Source of the DNA: Clostridia bacterium
GTDB lineage: Bacteria > Bacillota > Clostridia > Oscillospirales > Butyricicoccaceae
Direction: 5' to 3'
NCBI GenBank assembly: GCA_029099685.1
Contig: JAQXOO010000023.1
Span: 1 to 64,000, forward strand
Length of the DNA stretch: 64,000 nt
Below are positions 44,957 through 55,072 of this stretch, piece by piece (position 1 is the stretch's first letter; every line of letters begins with the position of its first letter). The notes under the pieces are model-generated. The model was given only the letters and a program-made list of their open reading frames with translations. It did no database searches and was not told the DNA's origin. The translations under genes were made by a program, and so were the position numbers.

Positions 44957-46097
44957 AAATGTTTTATTCGCAGGTACGCGCACAACCTTGTGCGTGTTGT
45001 CTATTTGTATCGGGATCACCTCTGTCAGCACTGTGATGGGGCTTGGCAGTGCTGCCGGAGATTCCATTCAGAAAGAACTGGACCGCATCGGCGTCCGCGG
45101 CATTGCTTTTTATCAGCCGTCCGGAGGTGCCATCCCGGCAGAGGCGGTCATCGCGGTACAACAGGCCGACGGAATTGCAGCGGCAATGCCACTGTCGCTC
45201 ACAGCCGGGTCTGTCCAGCTTCGCAACATCAGTTCTTCGGCAGGAATCCTGGGCGTAGACAGCAATTTGGACCGAGTGTTTCAGATCACTGTGATTCATG
45301 GTTCCTTGCCCTCAGAAGAGCAAGTCCGTTCCCGAAATAAAATCGCAGTCATTGATGAAGAACTGGCCCTGCGGGCCTATAAACGGACGAATATCATTGG
45401 AAAGCAGCTCTCGGTCACGGTAAACGGTGTAACGGAAAAAATGGAGATCTGCGGCGTGATCCAGTCGCAGTCCGCCAGTTTATCCATGCTGCTGGGCGGC
45501 CAGCTGCCTTATCTGGTCTATATCCCTTATACGGTGCTGCAGGAGATATCTCCAGATATTCAGGCCGACAAGCTCATCACCTCGGCGGAAGGTGAGGACC
45601 CTGAAAGCGTTGCAGCCGCCGTCATCGAACAGCTGAAGCGCAAGTTGGGAATTGACTGCAGTTTTGAAAATCTAAACCGTTATTTGGGCAGTTTTACATT
45701 GATCACAAATGTTTTAACGGTATTTATCAGCGGAATTGCCGTTATTTCAGTGGTGGTAGGGGGGATCGGTGTGATGAATGCCATGGTATCTTCGGTAGAA
45801 GTGCGCACCCGGGAGATCGGCATCTACCGGGCATTGGGCGCGCAGAAACGGGATATCCTCCGGGCGTTTCTTGCGGAATCCATGTTGCTTTGCCTCTGCG
45901 GCGGCGCCTGCGGGATAACGCTGAGCTGGTGCTTATTCCAGCTGCTGCAGGCGCTTTTCTCTGTGCACATTCTGTTTCGCTGGAAAACCATTTTTATCAG
46001 TTTGTGCATCTCGGCAAGCTGCGGCGCGCTGTTCGGATTTCTGCCTGCGCTTCGGGCGGCGCATCTTGATCCAATACAAGCGATTCGGTCTGAATGA
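44922..46097 (+). CDS. MacB-type FtsX-domain ABC permease
   Basis: GTRTTLCVLSICIGITSVSTVMGLG; VVGGIGVMNAMVSSVEVRTREIGIYRALGAQKRDILRAFLAESM. Confidence 0.88.
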   Translation: MRLLDTMVTAAKNVLFAGTRTTLCVLSICIGITSVSTVMGLGSAAGDSIQKELDRIGVRGIAFYQPSGGAIPAEAVIAVQQADGIAAAMPLSLTAGSVQLRNISSSAGILGVDSNLDRVFQITVIHGSLPSEEQVRSRNKIAVIDEELALRAYKRTNIIGKQLSVTVNGVTEKMEICGVIQSQSASLSMLLGGQLPYLVYIPYTVLQEISPDIQADKLITSAEGEDPESVAAAVIEQLKRKLGIDCSFENLNRYLGSFTLITNVLTVFISGIAVISVVVGGIGVMNAMVSSVEVRTREIGIYRALGAQKRDILRAFLAESMLLCLCGGACGITLSWCLFQLLQALFSVHILFRWKTIFISLCISASCGALFGFLPALRAAHLDPIQAIRSE

Positions 46098-46192
46098 CGG
46101 AAAGTAGATTTCTGAACCTCAGACATTCCGGACTATAACAACAAAAAGGATGCTATCTGATATCAAAGGTTTCTTGATTTATCCAATAAAAT

Positions 46193-46222
46193 AATTATAC
46201 AAAATCAATATTTTGTATAATT
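46193..46222. other. Perfect 13-bp AT-rich inverted repeat
   Basis: AATTATACAAAAT-CAAT-ATTTTGTATAATT. Confidence 0.75.
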
Positions 46223-46789
46223 GGAGGCAGGGGAACAATCAAAAACCCAGGGGTTGCTCATAAAATATGCGTAATCCTAACAATAACGGACTTTGTGATC
46301 ACACGCTGAAGCATACGGCGAAAATCCGCTTTCACCGACATATAAAGTACCGTTGCTTTAGGCCAGCCTTTGCAGCTTGCAGAAATAAATTGCCGCAGGT
46401 TTCGCAGCGGCTTATTTTCCAAATCTGACGGCGTCCTATCCAAATTCCAGACATGATAAAATCATTCGTATTTTTGTGCACGCCTACGGCTCGCTATGCA
46501 GTTTTGAACGTACTGGATATAAACTTGTATATCAACTGCGTATCATGCGGCTGATAGCATTGTGCGGCAGCGTTTATAAACAGCATTGAAGCCATGGATC
46601 TGAACATCGTGAGCAAGAGGTTTCCCATAAAAACTTCAACAAAATCATAGCTGTATACCACTCTTTCACGAATGCTGCTTGTCAAAACGGGGCTTTTTGA
46701 TATAATATTGGACAAGGGATTTTGTAAATCTTTCATTCGAATGATACAAAATTTTTAGCTATGTTCTATCTCTCTTTTGTGAGGTATTT

Positions 46790-47821
46790 ATGGATTACTT
46801 AAAAGAAGCTCCGCCTGTCATACGTGATTATCTGGTGTATCTGGAAACCATTATGGGGCGCTCTCCCAGAACGGTCAGCGAATATTATCTGGACCTGCGC
46901 ACATTTTTCCGGTTTATTCTGCAAAAGCGCAGGTTAGTCCCCTCTTCCCTGGACTTCGATCAGATCTCATTGGAGCATGTCGATCTGGAGCTTGTACGAA
47001 GCGTCAGCCGGGCTGAGATCCTGGATTTTTTGGTATTTACGGCCCGTCAGCGGCCAAAGTACCACAAAAGTATCGAAACACCTTATGGAAATGATGTTCG
47101 GACACGTGCCCGTAAGATCTCTGCCCTGCGGGGATTTTATAAATATTACTGTGACAAGCTGCAGCTCATACAGGAAAATCCCACCAAAAGTCTGGATATT
47201 CCAAAGGCCAGGCAGGAGCTTCCCAAATACCTGACCCTAAAGGAAAGCCTGGATCTGTTATCCTCCATTGATGGGCCCAACTATGAGCGGGATTATTGTA
47301 TCATCACATTGTTTCTAAATTGCGGTATGCGCGTGTCCGAGCTTGTGAATATCGACCTGAGCGATCTTTCAGACGACCGCCTGCGTCTTTTGGGAAAGGG
47401 CAACAAGGAGCGCATCGTCTATCTGAACCAGGCGTGCCTCAATGCTGTCAACGCCTATCTTCCCCACCGTATCACGCCGAAAGCCGGGCATAAAAATGCC
47501 CTGTTCATCAGTCGCTTGGGCAAGCGGATCGACGTTCAGACGGTGAAAGCGCTGGTAAAAAAATATCTGGCCAGGGCCGGCCTTTCTCAAAAGCACTGCT
47601 CGGTCCATAAACTGCGTCACACCGCGGCCACACTGATGTATCAGAACGGCGTAGATGTGCGCACGCTGAAAGAGGTTTTAGGACATCAAAATTTAGACAC
47701 AACCATGATCTATACCCATGTGGTAGATCAAAACCTGAAAGACGCTGCCGAAGCAAACCCGCTCAACAAGCTGCAGCCAACGCCCCAACAGCACGCTCAG
47801 GATGACGGTCCCGAAGAATAA
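46790..47821 (+). CDS. Tyrosine recombinase, XerC/XerD-like
   Basis: SAM-like N-terminal domain; CGMRVSELVNI; VHKLRHTAATLM; LGHQNLDTTMIYTHV (R-H-R-H-Y). Confidence 0.9.
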   Translation: MDYLKEAPPVIRDYLVYLETIMGRSPRTVSEYYLDLRTFFRFILQKRRLVPSSLDFDQISLEHVDLELVRSVSRAEILDFLVFTARQRPKYHKSIETPYGNDVRTRARKISALRGFYKYYCDKLQLIQENPTKSLDIPKARQELPKYLTLKESLDLLSSIDGPNYERDYCIITLFLNCGMRVSELVNIDLSDLSDDRLRLLGKGNKERIVYLNQACLNAVNAYLPHRITPKAGHKNALFISRLGKRIDVQTVKALVKKYLARAGLSQKHCSVHKLRHTAATLMYQNGVDVRTLKEVLGHQNLDTTMIYTHVVDQNLKDAAEANPLNKLQPTPQQHAQDDGPEE

Positions 47822-47827
47822 TGAATA

Positions 47828-47865
47828 TAAAAAACGCCTCCGATCACCATGGATCGGAGGCGTTT
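47828..47865. terminator. Terminator between convergent genes
   Basis: AAACGCCTCCGATC-ACCATG-GATCGGAGGCGTTT. Confidence 0.85.
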
Positions 47866-47882
47866 GTCTTGCAAATTTGAAC

Positions 47883-49817
47883 TTATTCAGCAGCTTCCTG
47901 AGCAGGGGCTTCTTCGCCGGTGAGCAGAGCGCGGATGGACAGGGAGATCTTCTTCTTCTCCTCATCGATGCCGATGATCTTGGCATCCACCATCTGGCCG
48001 ATCTGCAGGACCTCGTCGGGCTTGCCGATGCGGCGGTCGGCGATCTGAGAAATATGGATCAGGCCGTCCACACCGGGAAGGACTTCCGCAAAGGCGCCGA
48101 AGGGCATGAACTTCACGATCTTCACGTTTACCACGTCGTTCACGTGATAGGTGCTGATGAACTTGGTCCAGGGATTGTCCTCGGCCTTTCTGTAGCCCAG
48201 GGAGATCTTCTTCTTCTCGGGATCCAGGGCGATGACATAGACCTCCACCTCCTGGCCAATGCTCAGGACGTCAGAGGGATGCTTGACGCGGCCCCAGGAC
48301 AGCTCGGAGATATGGACCATGCCGTCCACACCGCCGATATCCACGAAGACGCCGTAGGAAGTGAAGGACTTGACAACGCCCTGATACTTCATGCCCACCT
48401 CGATGGTCTCCCAGATCTTGGCCTGAGCCTCCTTGCGGGACTCGTTCAGCAGGGCCTTGATGGAGCCAACGACACGGTGGCGCTGGGTGTTGACTTCGGT
48501 GATGCGCAGCTTCTGAGTGGTCTTCATCAGAGAATCAAAGGACGCCTCGCGGGGCAGACCGGTCTGGCTGGCGGGGATGAACACGCGGATGCCCTTGACC
48601 AGAGCCACGACGCCGCCCTTGTTCTGATCCACGATAATGCCCTCCATGGGCTCCTTGCTCTCCACAGCGGCCTCCAGAACTTCCCAGTTCTTCACGGCAT
48701 CCAGACGCTTTTTGGAAAGCATGATCCAGCCTTCCACATCGTTCACACGGACAACAAAGGCTTCCACTTCATCGCCCACATGGATATTGTCAGCCACCAC
48801 GTAAGTGGGATCGTCGGACAGCTCGGTGGTGGGAATATAGCCCGCCTGCTTAACGCCCAAATCAACGGTAATGTCAGTTGCGTTGATCGCTGTAACGACG
48901 CCGGTCACCTTTTCTCCTGTATGTAAAGTTTTCAGAGACTGCTCCAATAATTCTTCGAAGCTCTCTGCGCTGTTGGTCTTGATTTCGTCAGTCATGTTCC
49001 TATATACCTCCTCAATTATTCGATCCGGTGTTGATGCGCCGGCGGTGACAAACCCCTGTTGTGCCCGGGTCAGTCCAGTCAGATCCAGTTCCCCGGCATC
49101 CTGCACGAACTGCACCTTCGGGCAATATGCCGCGCACAGCTTGTAGAGACTCTGGGAATTGCTGCTGGACGGGTCACCGATGACCACCGCAAAATCGGAC
49201 CGCAAAGCGAGGGCCTGCGCTTCTGACTGGCGCAAATCCGTCGCTTTACATATTGTATCAAATATCTGTGCCGAATTACAAGTGTTTTTTACGATATTTA
49301 CAAACTCTAAACAAATTTCTTTTTGAAAAGTTGTCTGGCAAACCACCGAAAGCGGAAATTCCGACCATTTTTTCAGAATTTCCATAAGATCTTCCTTGGT
49401 TTCCGCAATCAGAGGAGTCTTGCACCGCGCTGCGATGCCCACCACCTCCGGATGACCGGCCTTGCCGAAGATCAGGACGGCTCTTCCCTTTTTGCTTTCC
49501 TCCTCCGCGATCTTGTGGATACGGGCCACATACGGACAAGTCGCGTCCAGGACCGTGCATCCTTTGTGCCGCAAAGCCGCAATGTCCTCCGGAGGAACAC
49601 CGTGGGCACGAATGATGACCCGGGCGCCGTCGGGGATCTCGCTCAGTGTTTCTGCGGTAATGACGCCCCGCTTTCTCAGATCCTGAATAACGTGCCGGTT
49701 ATGGATCAGAGGACCCGCTGCGTACAGTGGATGATCCGGCGCGGCGTTTTCCTCCGCCATCTGAACGGCCCTGCGGACGCCGAAGCAGTAACCAGCGCGT
49801 TTTGCAAGTGTGATCAT
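47883..49817 (-). CDS. ispH: IspH (HMBPP reductase) fused to S1-domain RNA-binding protein (RpsA-like)
   Basis: N-term AKRAGYCFGVRRAVQMAEE, IRAHGVPPED, DATCPYVARIH; C-term S1 repeats (GEKVTGVVTAINATDITVDLG; VEVGMKYQGVVKSFTSYGVFVDIGGVDGMVHISELSW). Confidence 0.92.
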   Translation of the reverse strand: MITLAKRAGYCFGVRRAVQMAEENAAPDHPLYAAGPLIHNRHVIQDLRKRGVITAETLSEIPDGARVIIRAHGVPPEDIAALRHKGCTVLDATCPYVARIHKIAEEESKKGRAVLIFGKAGHPEVVGIAARCKTPLIAETKEDLMEILKKWSEFPLSVVCQTTFQKEICLEFVNIVKNTCNSAQIFDTICKATDLRQSEAQALALRSDFAVVIGDPSSSNSQSLYKLCAAYCPKVQFVQDAGELDLTGLTRAQQGFVTAGASTPDRIIEEVYRNMTDEIKTNSAESFEELLEQSLKTLHTGEKVTGVVTAINATDITVDLGVKQAGYIPTTELSDDPTYVVADNIHVGDEVEAFVVRVNDVEGWIMLSKKRLDAVKNWEVLEAAVESKEPMEGIIVDQNKGGVVALVKGIRVFIPASQTGLPREASFDSLMKTTQKLRITEVNTQRHRVVGSIKALLNESRKEAQAKIWETIEVGMKYQGVVKSFTSYGVFVDIGGVDGMVHISELSWGRVKHPSDVLSIGQEVEVYVIALDPEKKKISLGYRKAEDNPWTKFISTYHVNDVVNVKIVKFMPFGAFAEVLPGVDGLIHISQIADRRIGKPDEVLQIGQMVDAKIIGIDEEKKKISLSIRALLTGEEAPAQEAAE

Positions 49818-50401
49818 GACTGCAGCTCCTTTGGTTTCAGTTCTATAATCCGCTCCATCAGTTCCGCCGTCAGCTGCTGGTACTGCTGCTGATCGGGCTT
49901 TCCTTCCACTTCAGGCATATACGCCTTGCCGATCACGACGGTATTGCGGCGAAACAGTTTGCGTCCCTCGGGTATGTATACCGGCACCAGGGGTACCCTT
50001 CCCCGTACAGCAAACAGCGCGGCACCGGTCTTGGGCTCGCTTTTCATGCCGGGCTTGACTCGCTTGCCCTCCGGAAAAATCAACAGCTTTCTGCCCGCCT
50101 TGAGAATGGAAAAGCCTGTTTTAACCGCGTGCATATCGCTGGCGCTGCGTTTCACCGGAAAGGCGCCCAGCCATTTCAATACTGCGCCGAAAGGCTTGAA
50201 GCGGAACAGCTCCTCTTTCGCGATGATGCCGATATCCCATTTGGGACCGTTGGCCAGCACCAGAAAGACCGCGTCGCTGTTTGCGGTGTGATTTGCACAC
50301 AGCACGCACGGCCCCTCCGGAAGATTCTCACGGCCGGCAAAATGAAACCGGTAAAAGGGATATAAAACGATCAATGCCAGATAATAGACGAACTTAAACA
50401 T
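49814..50401 (-). CDS. plsC: 1-acyl-sn-glycerol-3-phosphate acyltransferase
   Basis: LCANHTANSDAVFL (HX4D-like), LIFPEGKRVKPG. Confidence 0.9.
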   Translation of the reverse strand: MFKFVYYLALIVLYPFYRFHFAGRENLPEGPCVLCANHTANSDAVFLVLANGPKWDIGIIAKEELFRFKPFGAVLKWLGAFPVKRSASDMHAVKTGFSILKAGRKLLIFPEGKRVKPGMKSEPKTGAALFAVRGRVPLVPVYIPEGRKLFRRNTVVIGKAYMPEVEGKPDQQQYQQLTAELMERIIELKPKELQS

Positions 50402-51068
50402 GAAGCTTCTCCCAAATGATAGATCGAATGTGCGCGACCGACTGCTGCAAATCCATGGAAGTGGTGTCCACCAGGATCGCGTCTTCCGCCGCCTTTAACG
50501 GGGCGGCAGCCCGCGTGGAATCCTGCAGGTCCCGCTGCTGCATGGCATCCAGCACGGCCTTATAGGTGACGTCCTCGCCTTTCGCGCGTTGCTCCGCAAA
50601 GCGCCTGGCGGCGCGCGCTTCGGCACTGGCTGTCAAAAAAATCTTCAGATCGGCATCGGGCAATACCACAGTTCCGATATCCCGGCCGTCCATCAGAATG
50701 TTGTTTTTTTTTGCAAAGCTCCGCTGAAACTCCAGTAAAAAACTGCGGACTTCCGGAATGACAGACACCGCACTGGCCCACCGGGAGGCGTCTTCCGTGC
50801 GGATCGCGCCGGAAACATCCCGCTCATTGACAAAAATGTGCTGTGTACCGCTTTCGAACCGCAGCTCCAGGTGGATCTCCGGGAGCAGGGCGATCACACT
50901 TTGCCGATCCGTGACCTCTGCGCCGTGCTCTGCCGCATACAAGCCGATGCTCCGGTACATGGCGCCGGTGTCAATATAAACAAACTTCAGCTGCTCCGCC
51001 AAGGCACGGGCGATAGTGCTTTTTCCCGCTCCGGCAGGTCCATCGATGGCAATGTTATAATTGGACAT
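50394..51068 (-). CDS. cmk: (d)CMP kinase
   Basis: IAIDGPAGAGKSTIARALAEQLKFVYIDTGAMYRSI; DGRDIGTVVLPDADLKIFLTAS. Confidence 0.95.
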   Translation of the reverse strand: MSNYNIAIDGPAGAGKSTIARALAEQLKFVYIDTGAMYRSIGLYAAEHGAEVTDRQSVIALLPEIHLELRFESGTQHIFVNERDVSGAIRTEDASRWASAVSVIPEVRSFLLEFQRSFAKKNNILMDGRDIGTVVLPDADLKIFLTASAEARAARRFAEQRAKGEDVTYKAVLDAMQQRDLQDSTRAAAPLKAAEDAILVDTTSMDLQQSVAHIRSIIWEKLHV

Positions 51069-51070
51069 AT

Positions 51071-52303
51071 CTATTCTCCTTCTGCTGCGGCTTGTCCCGC
51101 ACAGTAGCCTGTGGACCAGGCAATTTGCAAATTGAACCCTCCGGTATAAGCGTCAACATCCATGATCTCACCGGCAAAATACAGGCCACGCACCAGCTTG
51201 GAGCCCATGGTTTTGGGATCGATCTCCTTGACGGAAATGCCCCCTGCGGTGACCACCGCCTCGTCCCAGCCGCCTGCGGCAACCACTGTAAAGGGAAACG
51301 CCTTTAACAGCGCACACAGATTTTCCCGCTGGGCACGGGTGATGGTATGGACCTTTTGATTGCCGGGAATGCCGCACATCTGCACCGCTACCGGGATCAT
51401 TTTGGCCGGCAGCAGCTGCGACAACGCATTGGAAAAGTCACGGTTGCTGTTTTCCGCAAAGTCCCGCAACAAACGCTTGTCCAGCGTTTCAGCGTCCAGC
51501 GCGGGCTTCAGATCGATAAATGCCTGATAAGGATAGGTGTGCTTCTTTCCGTCCAAATGTGCCGATGCGCTGAGCACCAGCGGTCCGGAAATGCCTTTGG
51601 CTGTAAAAACCATTTCGCCAAAGTCGGAAAACACCTTTTTCCCGTCTTTTTTAACGGTGAGCGTGACGTTTTTCAGTGCCAGGCCCTCCATCTGGGCGGG
51701 TGTTGTTTCCTGGGTCAGCAGCGGCACCAGGGACGGGCGCAGCTCCGTGACGGTATGCCCCAGCGCCCGGGCCATACGGTATCCGTCTCCGTCAGAACCC
51801 GTTCTGGGATAGGACCGTCCTCCCGTGGCCAAAATGACCCGGTCCGCCGCAAGGACCGATCCATCCTGCAGCAAAACGCCGCAGACAGAGCCGTCTTTTT
51901 CGGCAATAGCCTTTACCCTGTGCTGCAGGATCTGCACGCCAAGGCGATGCAGTTGCGTTTTCAGGGCACCCGACACATCCCTGGCCCGGTCGGATACCGG
52001 GAACACCCGTTTTCCCCGTTCCACCTTCAGCGGAACGCCGATCTTTTCAAAAAATGCCATGGTATCCTGGGCAGACATGGCCGCAAAGGCGCTGTACAGA
52101 AACCGGCCGTTGGTCAGTGTATTTTTAATCAGCGTTTCCGGATCGCTGTCATTGGTAACGTTGCAGCGTCCTTTGCCGGTAATATTAACTTTAACGCCCA
52201 GCTGGGCGTTGCGTTCGATCAAAATGACCGAAGCGCCCCTGCGGGCTGCGGTGCAAGCGGCCATCATACCGGCGGCGCCGCCGCCCACGACGACGATTTT
52301 CAT
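51071..52303 (-). CDS. NAD(P)/FAD-dependent oxidoreductase, HI0933/BaiN-like family
   Basis: VVGGGAAGMMAACTAARRGASVILIERN; GKGRCNVTN; ATGGRSYPRTGSDGDGY. Confidence 0.9.
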   Translation of the reverse strand: MKIVVVGGGAAGMMAACTAARRGASVILIERNAQLGVKVNITGKGRCNVTNDSDPETLIKNTLTNGRFLYSAFAAMSAQDTMAFFEKIGVPLKVERGKRVFPVSDRARDVSGALKTQLHRLGVQILQHRVKAIAEKDGSVCGVLLQDGSVLAADRVILATGGRSYPRTGSDGDGYRMARALGHTVTELRPSLVPLLTQETTPAQMEGLALKNVTLTVKKDGKKVFSDFGEMVFTAKGISGPLVLSASAHLDGKKHTYPYQAFIDLKPALDAETLDKRLLRDFAENSNRDFSNALSQLLPAKMIPVAVQMCGIPGNQKVHTITRAQRENLCALLKAFPFTVVAAGGWDEAVVTAGGISVKEIDPKTMGSKLVRGLYFAGEIMDVDAYTGGFNLQIAWSTGYCAGQAAAEGE

Positions 52304-52307
52304 GGGG

Positions 52308-53150
52308 TTACTCCTTGATTTGATAGTGTGTTGTCGCTGTAAAGGAATCCAGCTTTCGCTGTGCCTTTTGGTCGGTTTTGGACAACAGGCATACGATCAT
52401 GCAGCACAGCGAGATCAGCGGTGCGATGCTGCCGCCCAAGCCGAAATCGCCGCATTCCACGATCAGGCTGATATCAGCGTCCTGGGCCATGGGCGAATCG
52501 TGGCTTTCGCTGATGGCGGCAGTACATACCTCCCGCTCCCGCGCAAAAGAAAGCAATTCCAGCGTACTTCGCTGATGGGCCGGAAGCCCGACACACAGCA
52601 GCAGATCTCCCGCGTCCATACCGCAGGCCGCGTTCACCGGATCCATCCCCAACTGGTTCAGACAGCAGACATTGGGCAGAAGAATTCGAAGATAGGAAGC
52701 CAGATAAACGGCTGCCGGGGCGGTCAGGCCCTGTCCGTATATGTAAATTTTTCCTGAAAGCATCAGCCGGGTGCACAAATTGTGCAGTGCGTCCATCGGA
52801 TTCAAATTCAGATTCTTTTTGATGTTCAAGGCATCGTGCAGGGCGATCTGATTCAGCATCTCCATATCCGTGGAGCTGTTTTCCTCCGCCAGCTCAAACC
52901 GTTCCAACGCAGTCAGACGGTACTTCAGCTCCAGCTGCAGCGCGTTCTGAAAATCTCCATACCCTTGATACCCCAGCGCGGAGGCGAATCGAATGACCGT
53001 GGACTGGCTGACGCCGGTGACCGCTGCCAAGTCAAAGGAACTCATGAACGCAGCCTTATCGCAATGCTCTGTCACAAAGTGTGCCAGCAGATGCTGACCC
53101 TTTGTAAAGCCGCTCGCCTTTTCAGCGATCGCCTCATTGATCCGTTTCAC
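52308..53150 (-). CDS. MurR/RpiR family transcriptional regulator
   Basis: HTH ...DLAAVTGVSQSTVIRFASALGYQGYGDFQNAL; SIS domain; GTG start at 53150 after GGAGGTAATCCA. Confidence 0.87.
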   Translation of the reverse strand: MKRINEAIAEKASGFTKGQHLLAHFVTEHCDKAAFMSSFDLAAVTGVSQSTVIRFASALGYQGYGDFQNALQLELKYRLTALERFELAEENSSTDMEMLNQIALHDALNIKKNLNLNPMDALHNLCTRLMLSGKIYIYGQGLTAPAAVYLASYLRILLPNVCCLNQLGMDPVNAACGMDAGDLLLCVGLPAHQRSTLELLSFAREREVCTAAISESHDSPMAQDADISLIVECGDFGLGGSIAPLISLCCMIVCLLSKTDQKAQRKLDSFTATTHYQIKE

Positions 53151-53197
53151 TGGATTACCTCCTTTTTCTTTTCCGGAGCCACCTGTGTTCGCTGGAA

Positions 53198-53917
53198 CTA
53201 CAGGGATTTCAGATAGCGCACTTCCCCTTCGGAAAGATAACGCCAGCTGCCGCTTGGCAAGTCGCCCAGCTTGACATCTCCTTCCGCAACGCGCTTCAGC
53301 CCATTGACCGTATAACCGCATTTTGCACACATACGTCTGATTTGACGGTTTTTCCCCTGGCGGATCGAGATCGTCATAATGTAACCGTTTTCGGTTTTTG
53401 TCAAAAGACGGCACTTGGCCGGTAAAAGCATTTCTCCGTCCAATTCAATCGTGCCGGACAGCGGCTTTTCCGGCGACGGCAGGCCCGGCTCATCGGGAGA
53501 CAGCTTCACCAGGTATTCTTTATAAACCTCGTGGGACGGATGGGTCAAATGGTGCGCCAGTTCCCCGTCGTTTGTGAGGATCAGCAAGCCTTCGGAATGC
53601 ATATCCAGGCGGCCCACCGGATAGACGCGTCCGGGCACATCCTGCAGCAGATCCGCCACTGTTTTGCGGCCTGCTTCATCAGACAGGGTCGTTACATATC
53701 CACGCGGCTTATTCAGCATGATATAGAGGGGCCGGGGCGCATTTTTTTGCAGAGGTCTTCCGTTCACAAGAATCTCATCTTCCGCAGGGTCAGCACTGTC
53801 GCCCAGGTTTGCCGTAATGCCGTTAACCTTTACACATCCTGACAAAATATAGGTTTCCGCCTTTCGGCGAGAACAAATACCTGCGCCGGACAGGATCTTT
53901 TGAAGCCGTTCCTTCAT
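53198..53917 (-). CDS. Pseudouridine synthase, RluB/RsuA family
   Basis: S4 domain; PVGRLDMHSEGLLILTNDGELAHHLTHPSHEV. Confidence 0.93.
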   Translation of the reverse strand: MKERLQKILSGAGICSRRKAETYILSGCVKVNGITANLGDSADPAEDEILVNGRPLQKNAPRPLYIMLNKPRGYVTTLSDEAGRKTVADLLQDVPGRVYPVGRLDMHSEGLLILTNDGELAHHLTHPSHEVYKEYLVKLSPDEPGLPSPEKPLSGTIELDGEMLLPAKCRLLTKTENGYIMTISIRQGKNRQIRRMCAKCGYTVNGLKRVAEGDVKLGDLPSGSWRYLSEGEVRYLKSL

Positions 53918-55062
53918 ATTCTTCTCCTAAACAAAAAATCTATCCATCTGGAAAACCGGGAGGGTTCAGGCGTTGTCTCCCGCGTGTTTTCGGAAAAATA
54001 AACCGGGGTCTCAAATAAAACCTGACCATCCAGCCGGATCTGCAGCGTCCCATAGCGCTGCCCCGCCTGGGTCGCGCCATACCAAAACCGCGGCCCACAC
54101 ACAGAGACCGTCATGCGCTGCCGCTGTTCCTCTGTCAGCCAAACCGAGAAGCTCTCGTTGGTGTAAAGCCGTGATACTTTTCGTTCGTTGGAAATCAGGG
54201 GGACGCTCCCGCAGTCCCCGGCCCCCAGCAGGTCATAGGGCTGAAGTCTGCTGAAGCCATATTCATACAACGCCTTATGATCCGCCCAGTCGTTGGGCGC
54301 ATTCAGCGTAACACAAAGGAGCATCCTGCCGTTTTGCTCCTTTGCGGAAACCAGACACCGGCCGCAGGATTTGGTAAACCCGGTTTTGACGCCGCAGGCC
54401 CCGATCTCCCGCAGCAGCCGGTTGTGATTGGTCCATGTCCTGCCGGAAACCGTGATCTGTTCGGTGGACGCTATTCGGGCGAAAACAGGATCCTTCATGG
54501 CAAAGGCCGCAATTTGAGCCAGTTCCAGCGCAGTCGTATAGTGTGTCTCACCGTCCAGACCGCTGGGATTTTCAAAATGCGTATGCTGAAGGCCCAGCGC
54601 CTCTGCTTTTTCATTCATTTTCTGAACAAAGCCCTGTTCCCCGTCCGGGTCAAGGCCGGCCAGCGCCGCTGCCGCATCGTTGCCGCTTTCCAGCAGCAGT
54701 CCGTACAGCAGATCAGATACCGTCAGCTGCTCTCCCGCCCGCAGATAGATGGAAGATCCCTCAATGCCGCACCATTCCTTACGGACTGTGACCGTTTCCT
54801 GCAGATCATACTGCTCCAAAGCCACCAGGGCGGTCATGATCTTTGTGGTGCTGGCCATCCCCCGCGGCTCAGTGGCCTTTTTCTGATACAGCACAGATCC
54901 GTCCAGCGGGTCATACAAAACTGCGCTTTGCGCGCTGACCGAAGGCTCCGTAAACGCAGATACCGGCGCCGAAAAAAGAAAAAATGCCGAAAAGAATGCC
55001 AAAAAAGTTCGTTTTATCAAGACAATCACCTGCCAGTATACCATACGGGCAGGTGAAAGCAA
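53914..55062 (-). CDS. D-alanyl-D-alanine carboxypeptidase (DacF/PBP5-like)
   Basis: STTK, SGNDAAAALA, KTGFT penicillin-binding motifs; signal peptide; start may be internal (~55023). Confidence 0.9.
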   Translation of the reverse strand: MLSPARMVYWQVIVLIKRTFLAFFSAFFLFSAPVSAFTEPSVSAQSAVLYDPLDGSVLYQKKATEPRGMASTTKIMTALVALEQYDLQETVTVRKEWCGIEGSSIYLRAGEQLTVSDLLYGLLLESGNDAAAALAGLDPDGEQGFVQKMNEKAEALGLQHTHFENPSGLDGETHYTTALELAQIAAFAMKDPVFARIASTEQITVSGRTWTNHNRLLREIGACGVKTGFTKSCGRCLVSAKEQNGRMLLCVTLNAPNDWADHKALYEYGFSRLQPYDLLGAGDCGSVPLISNERKVSRLYTNESFSVWLTEEQRQRMTVSVCGPRFWYGATQAGQRYGTLQIRLDGQVLFETPVYFSENTRETTPEPSRFSRWIDFLFRRRI

Positions 55063-55072
55063 TTATGCAGCC

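Noticed and set aside
46790-47821. Tyrosine recombinase as an integrase of a mobile element
   Set aside because: Looks like a XerC/XerD-like recombinase. No att repeats, tRNA, relaxase or phage genes nearby, although the upstream AT-rich gap keeps some doubt.
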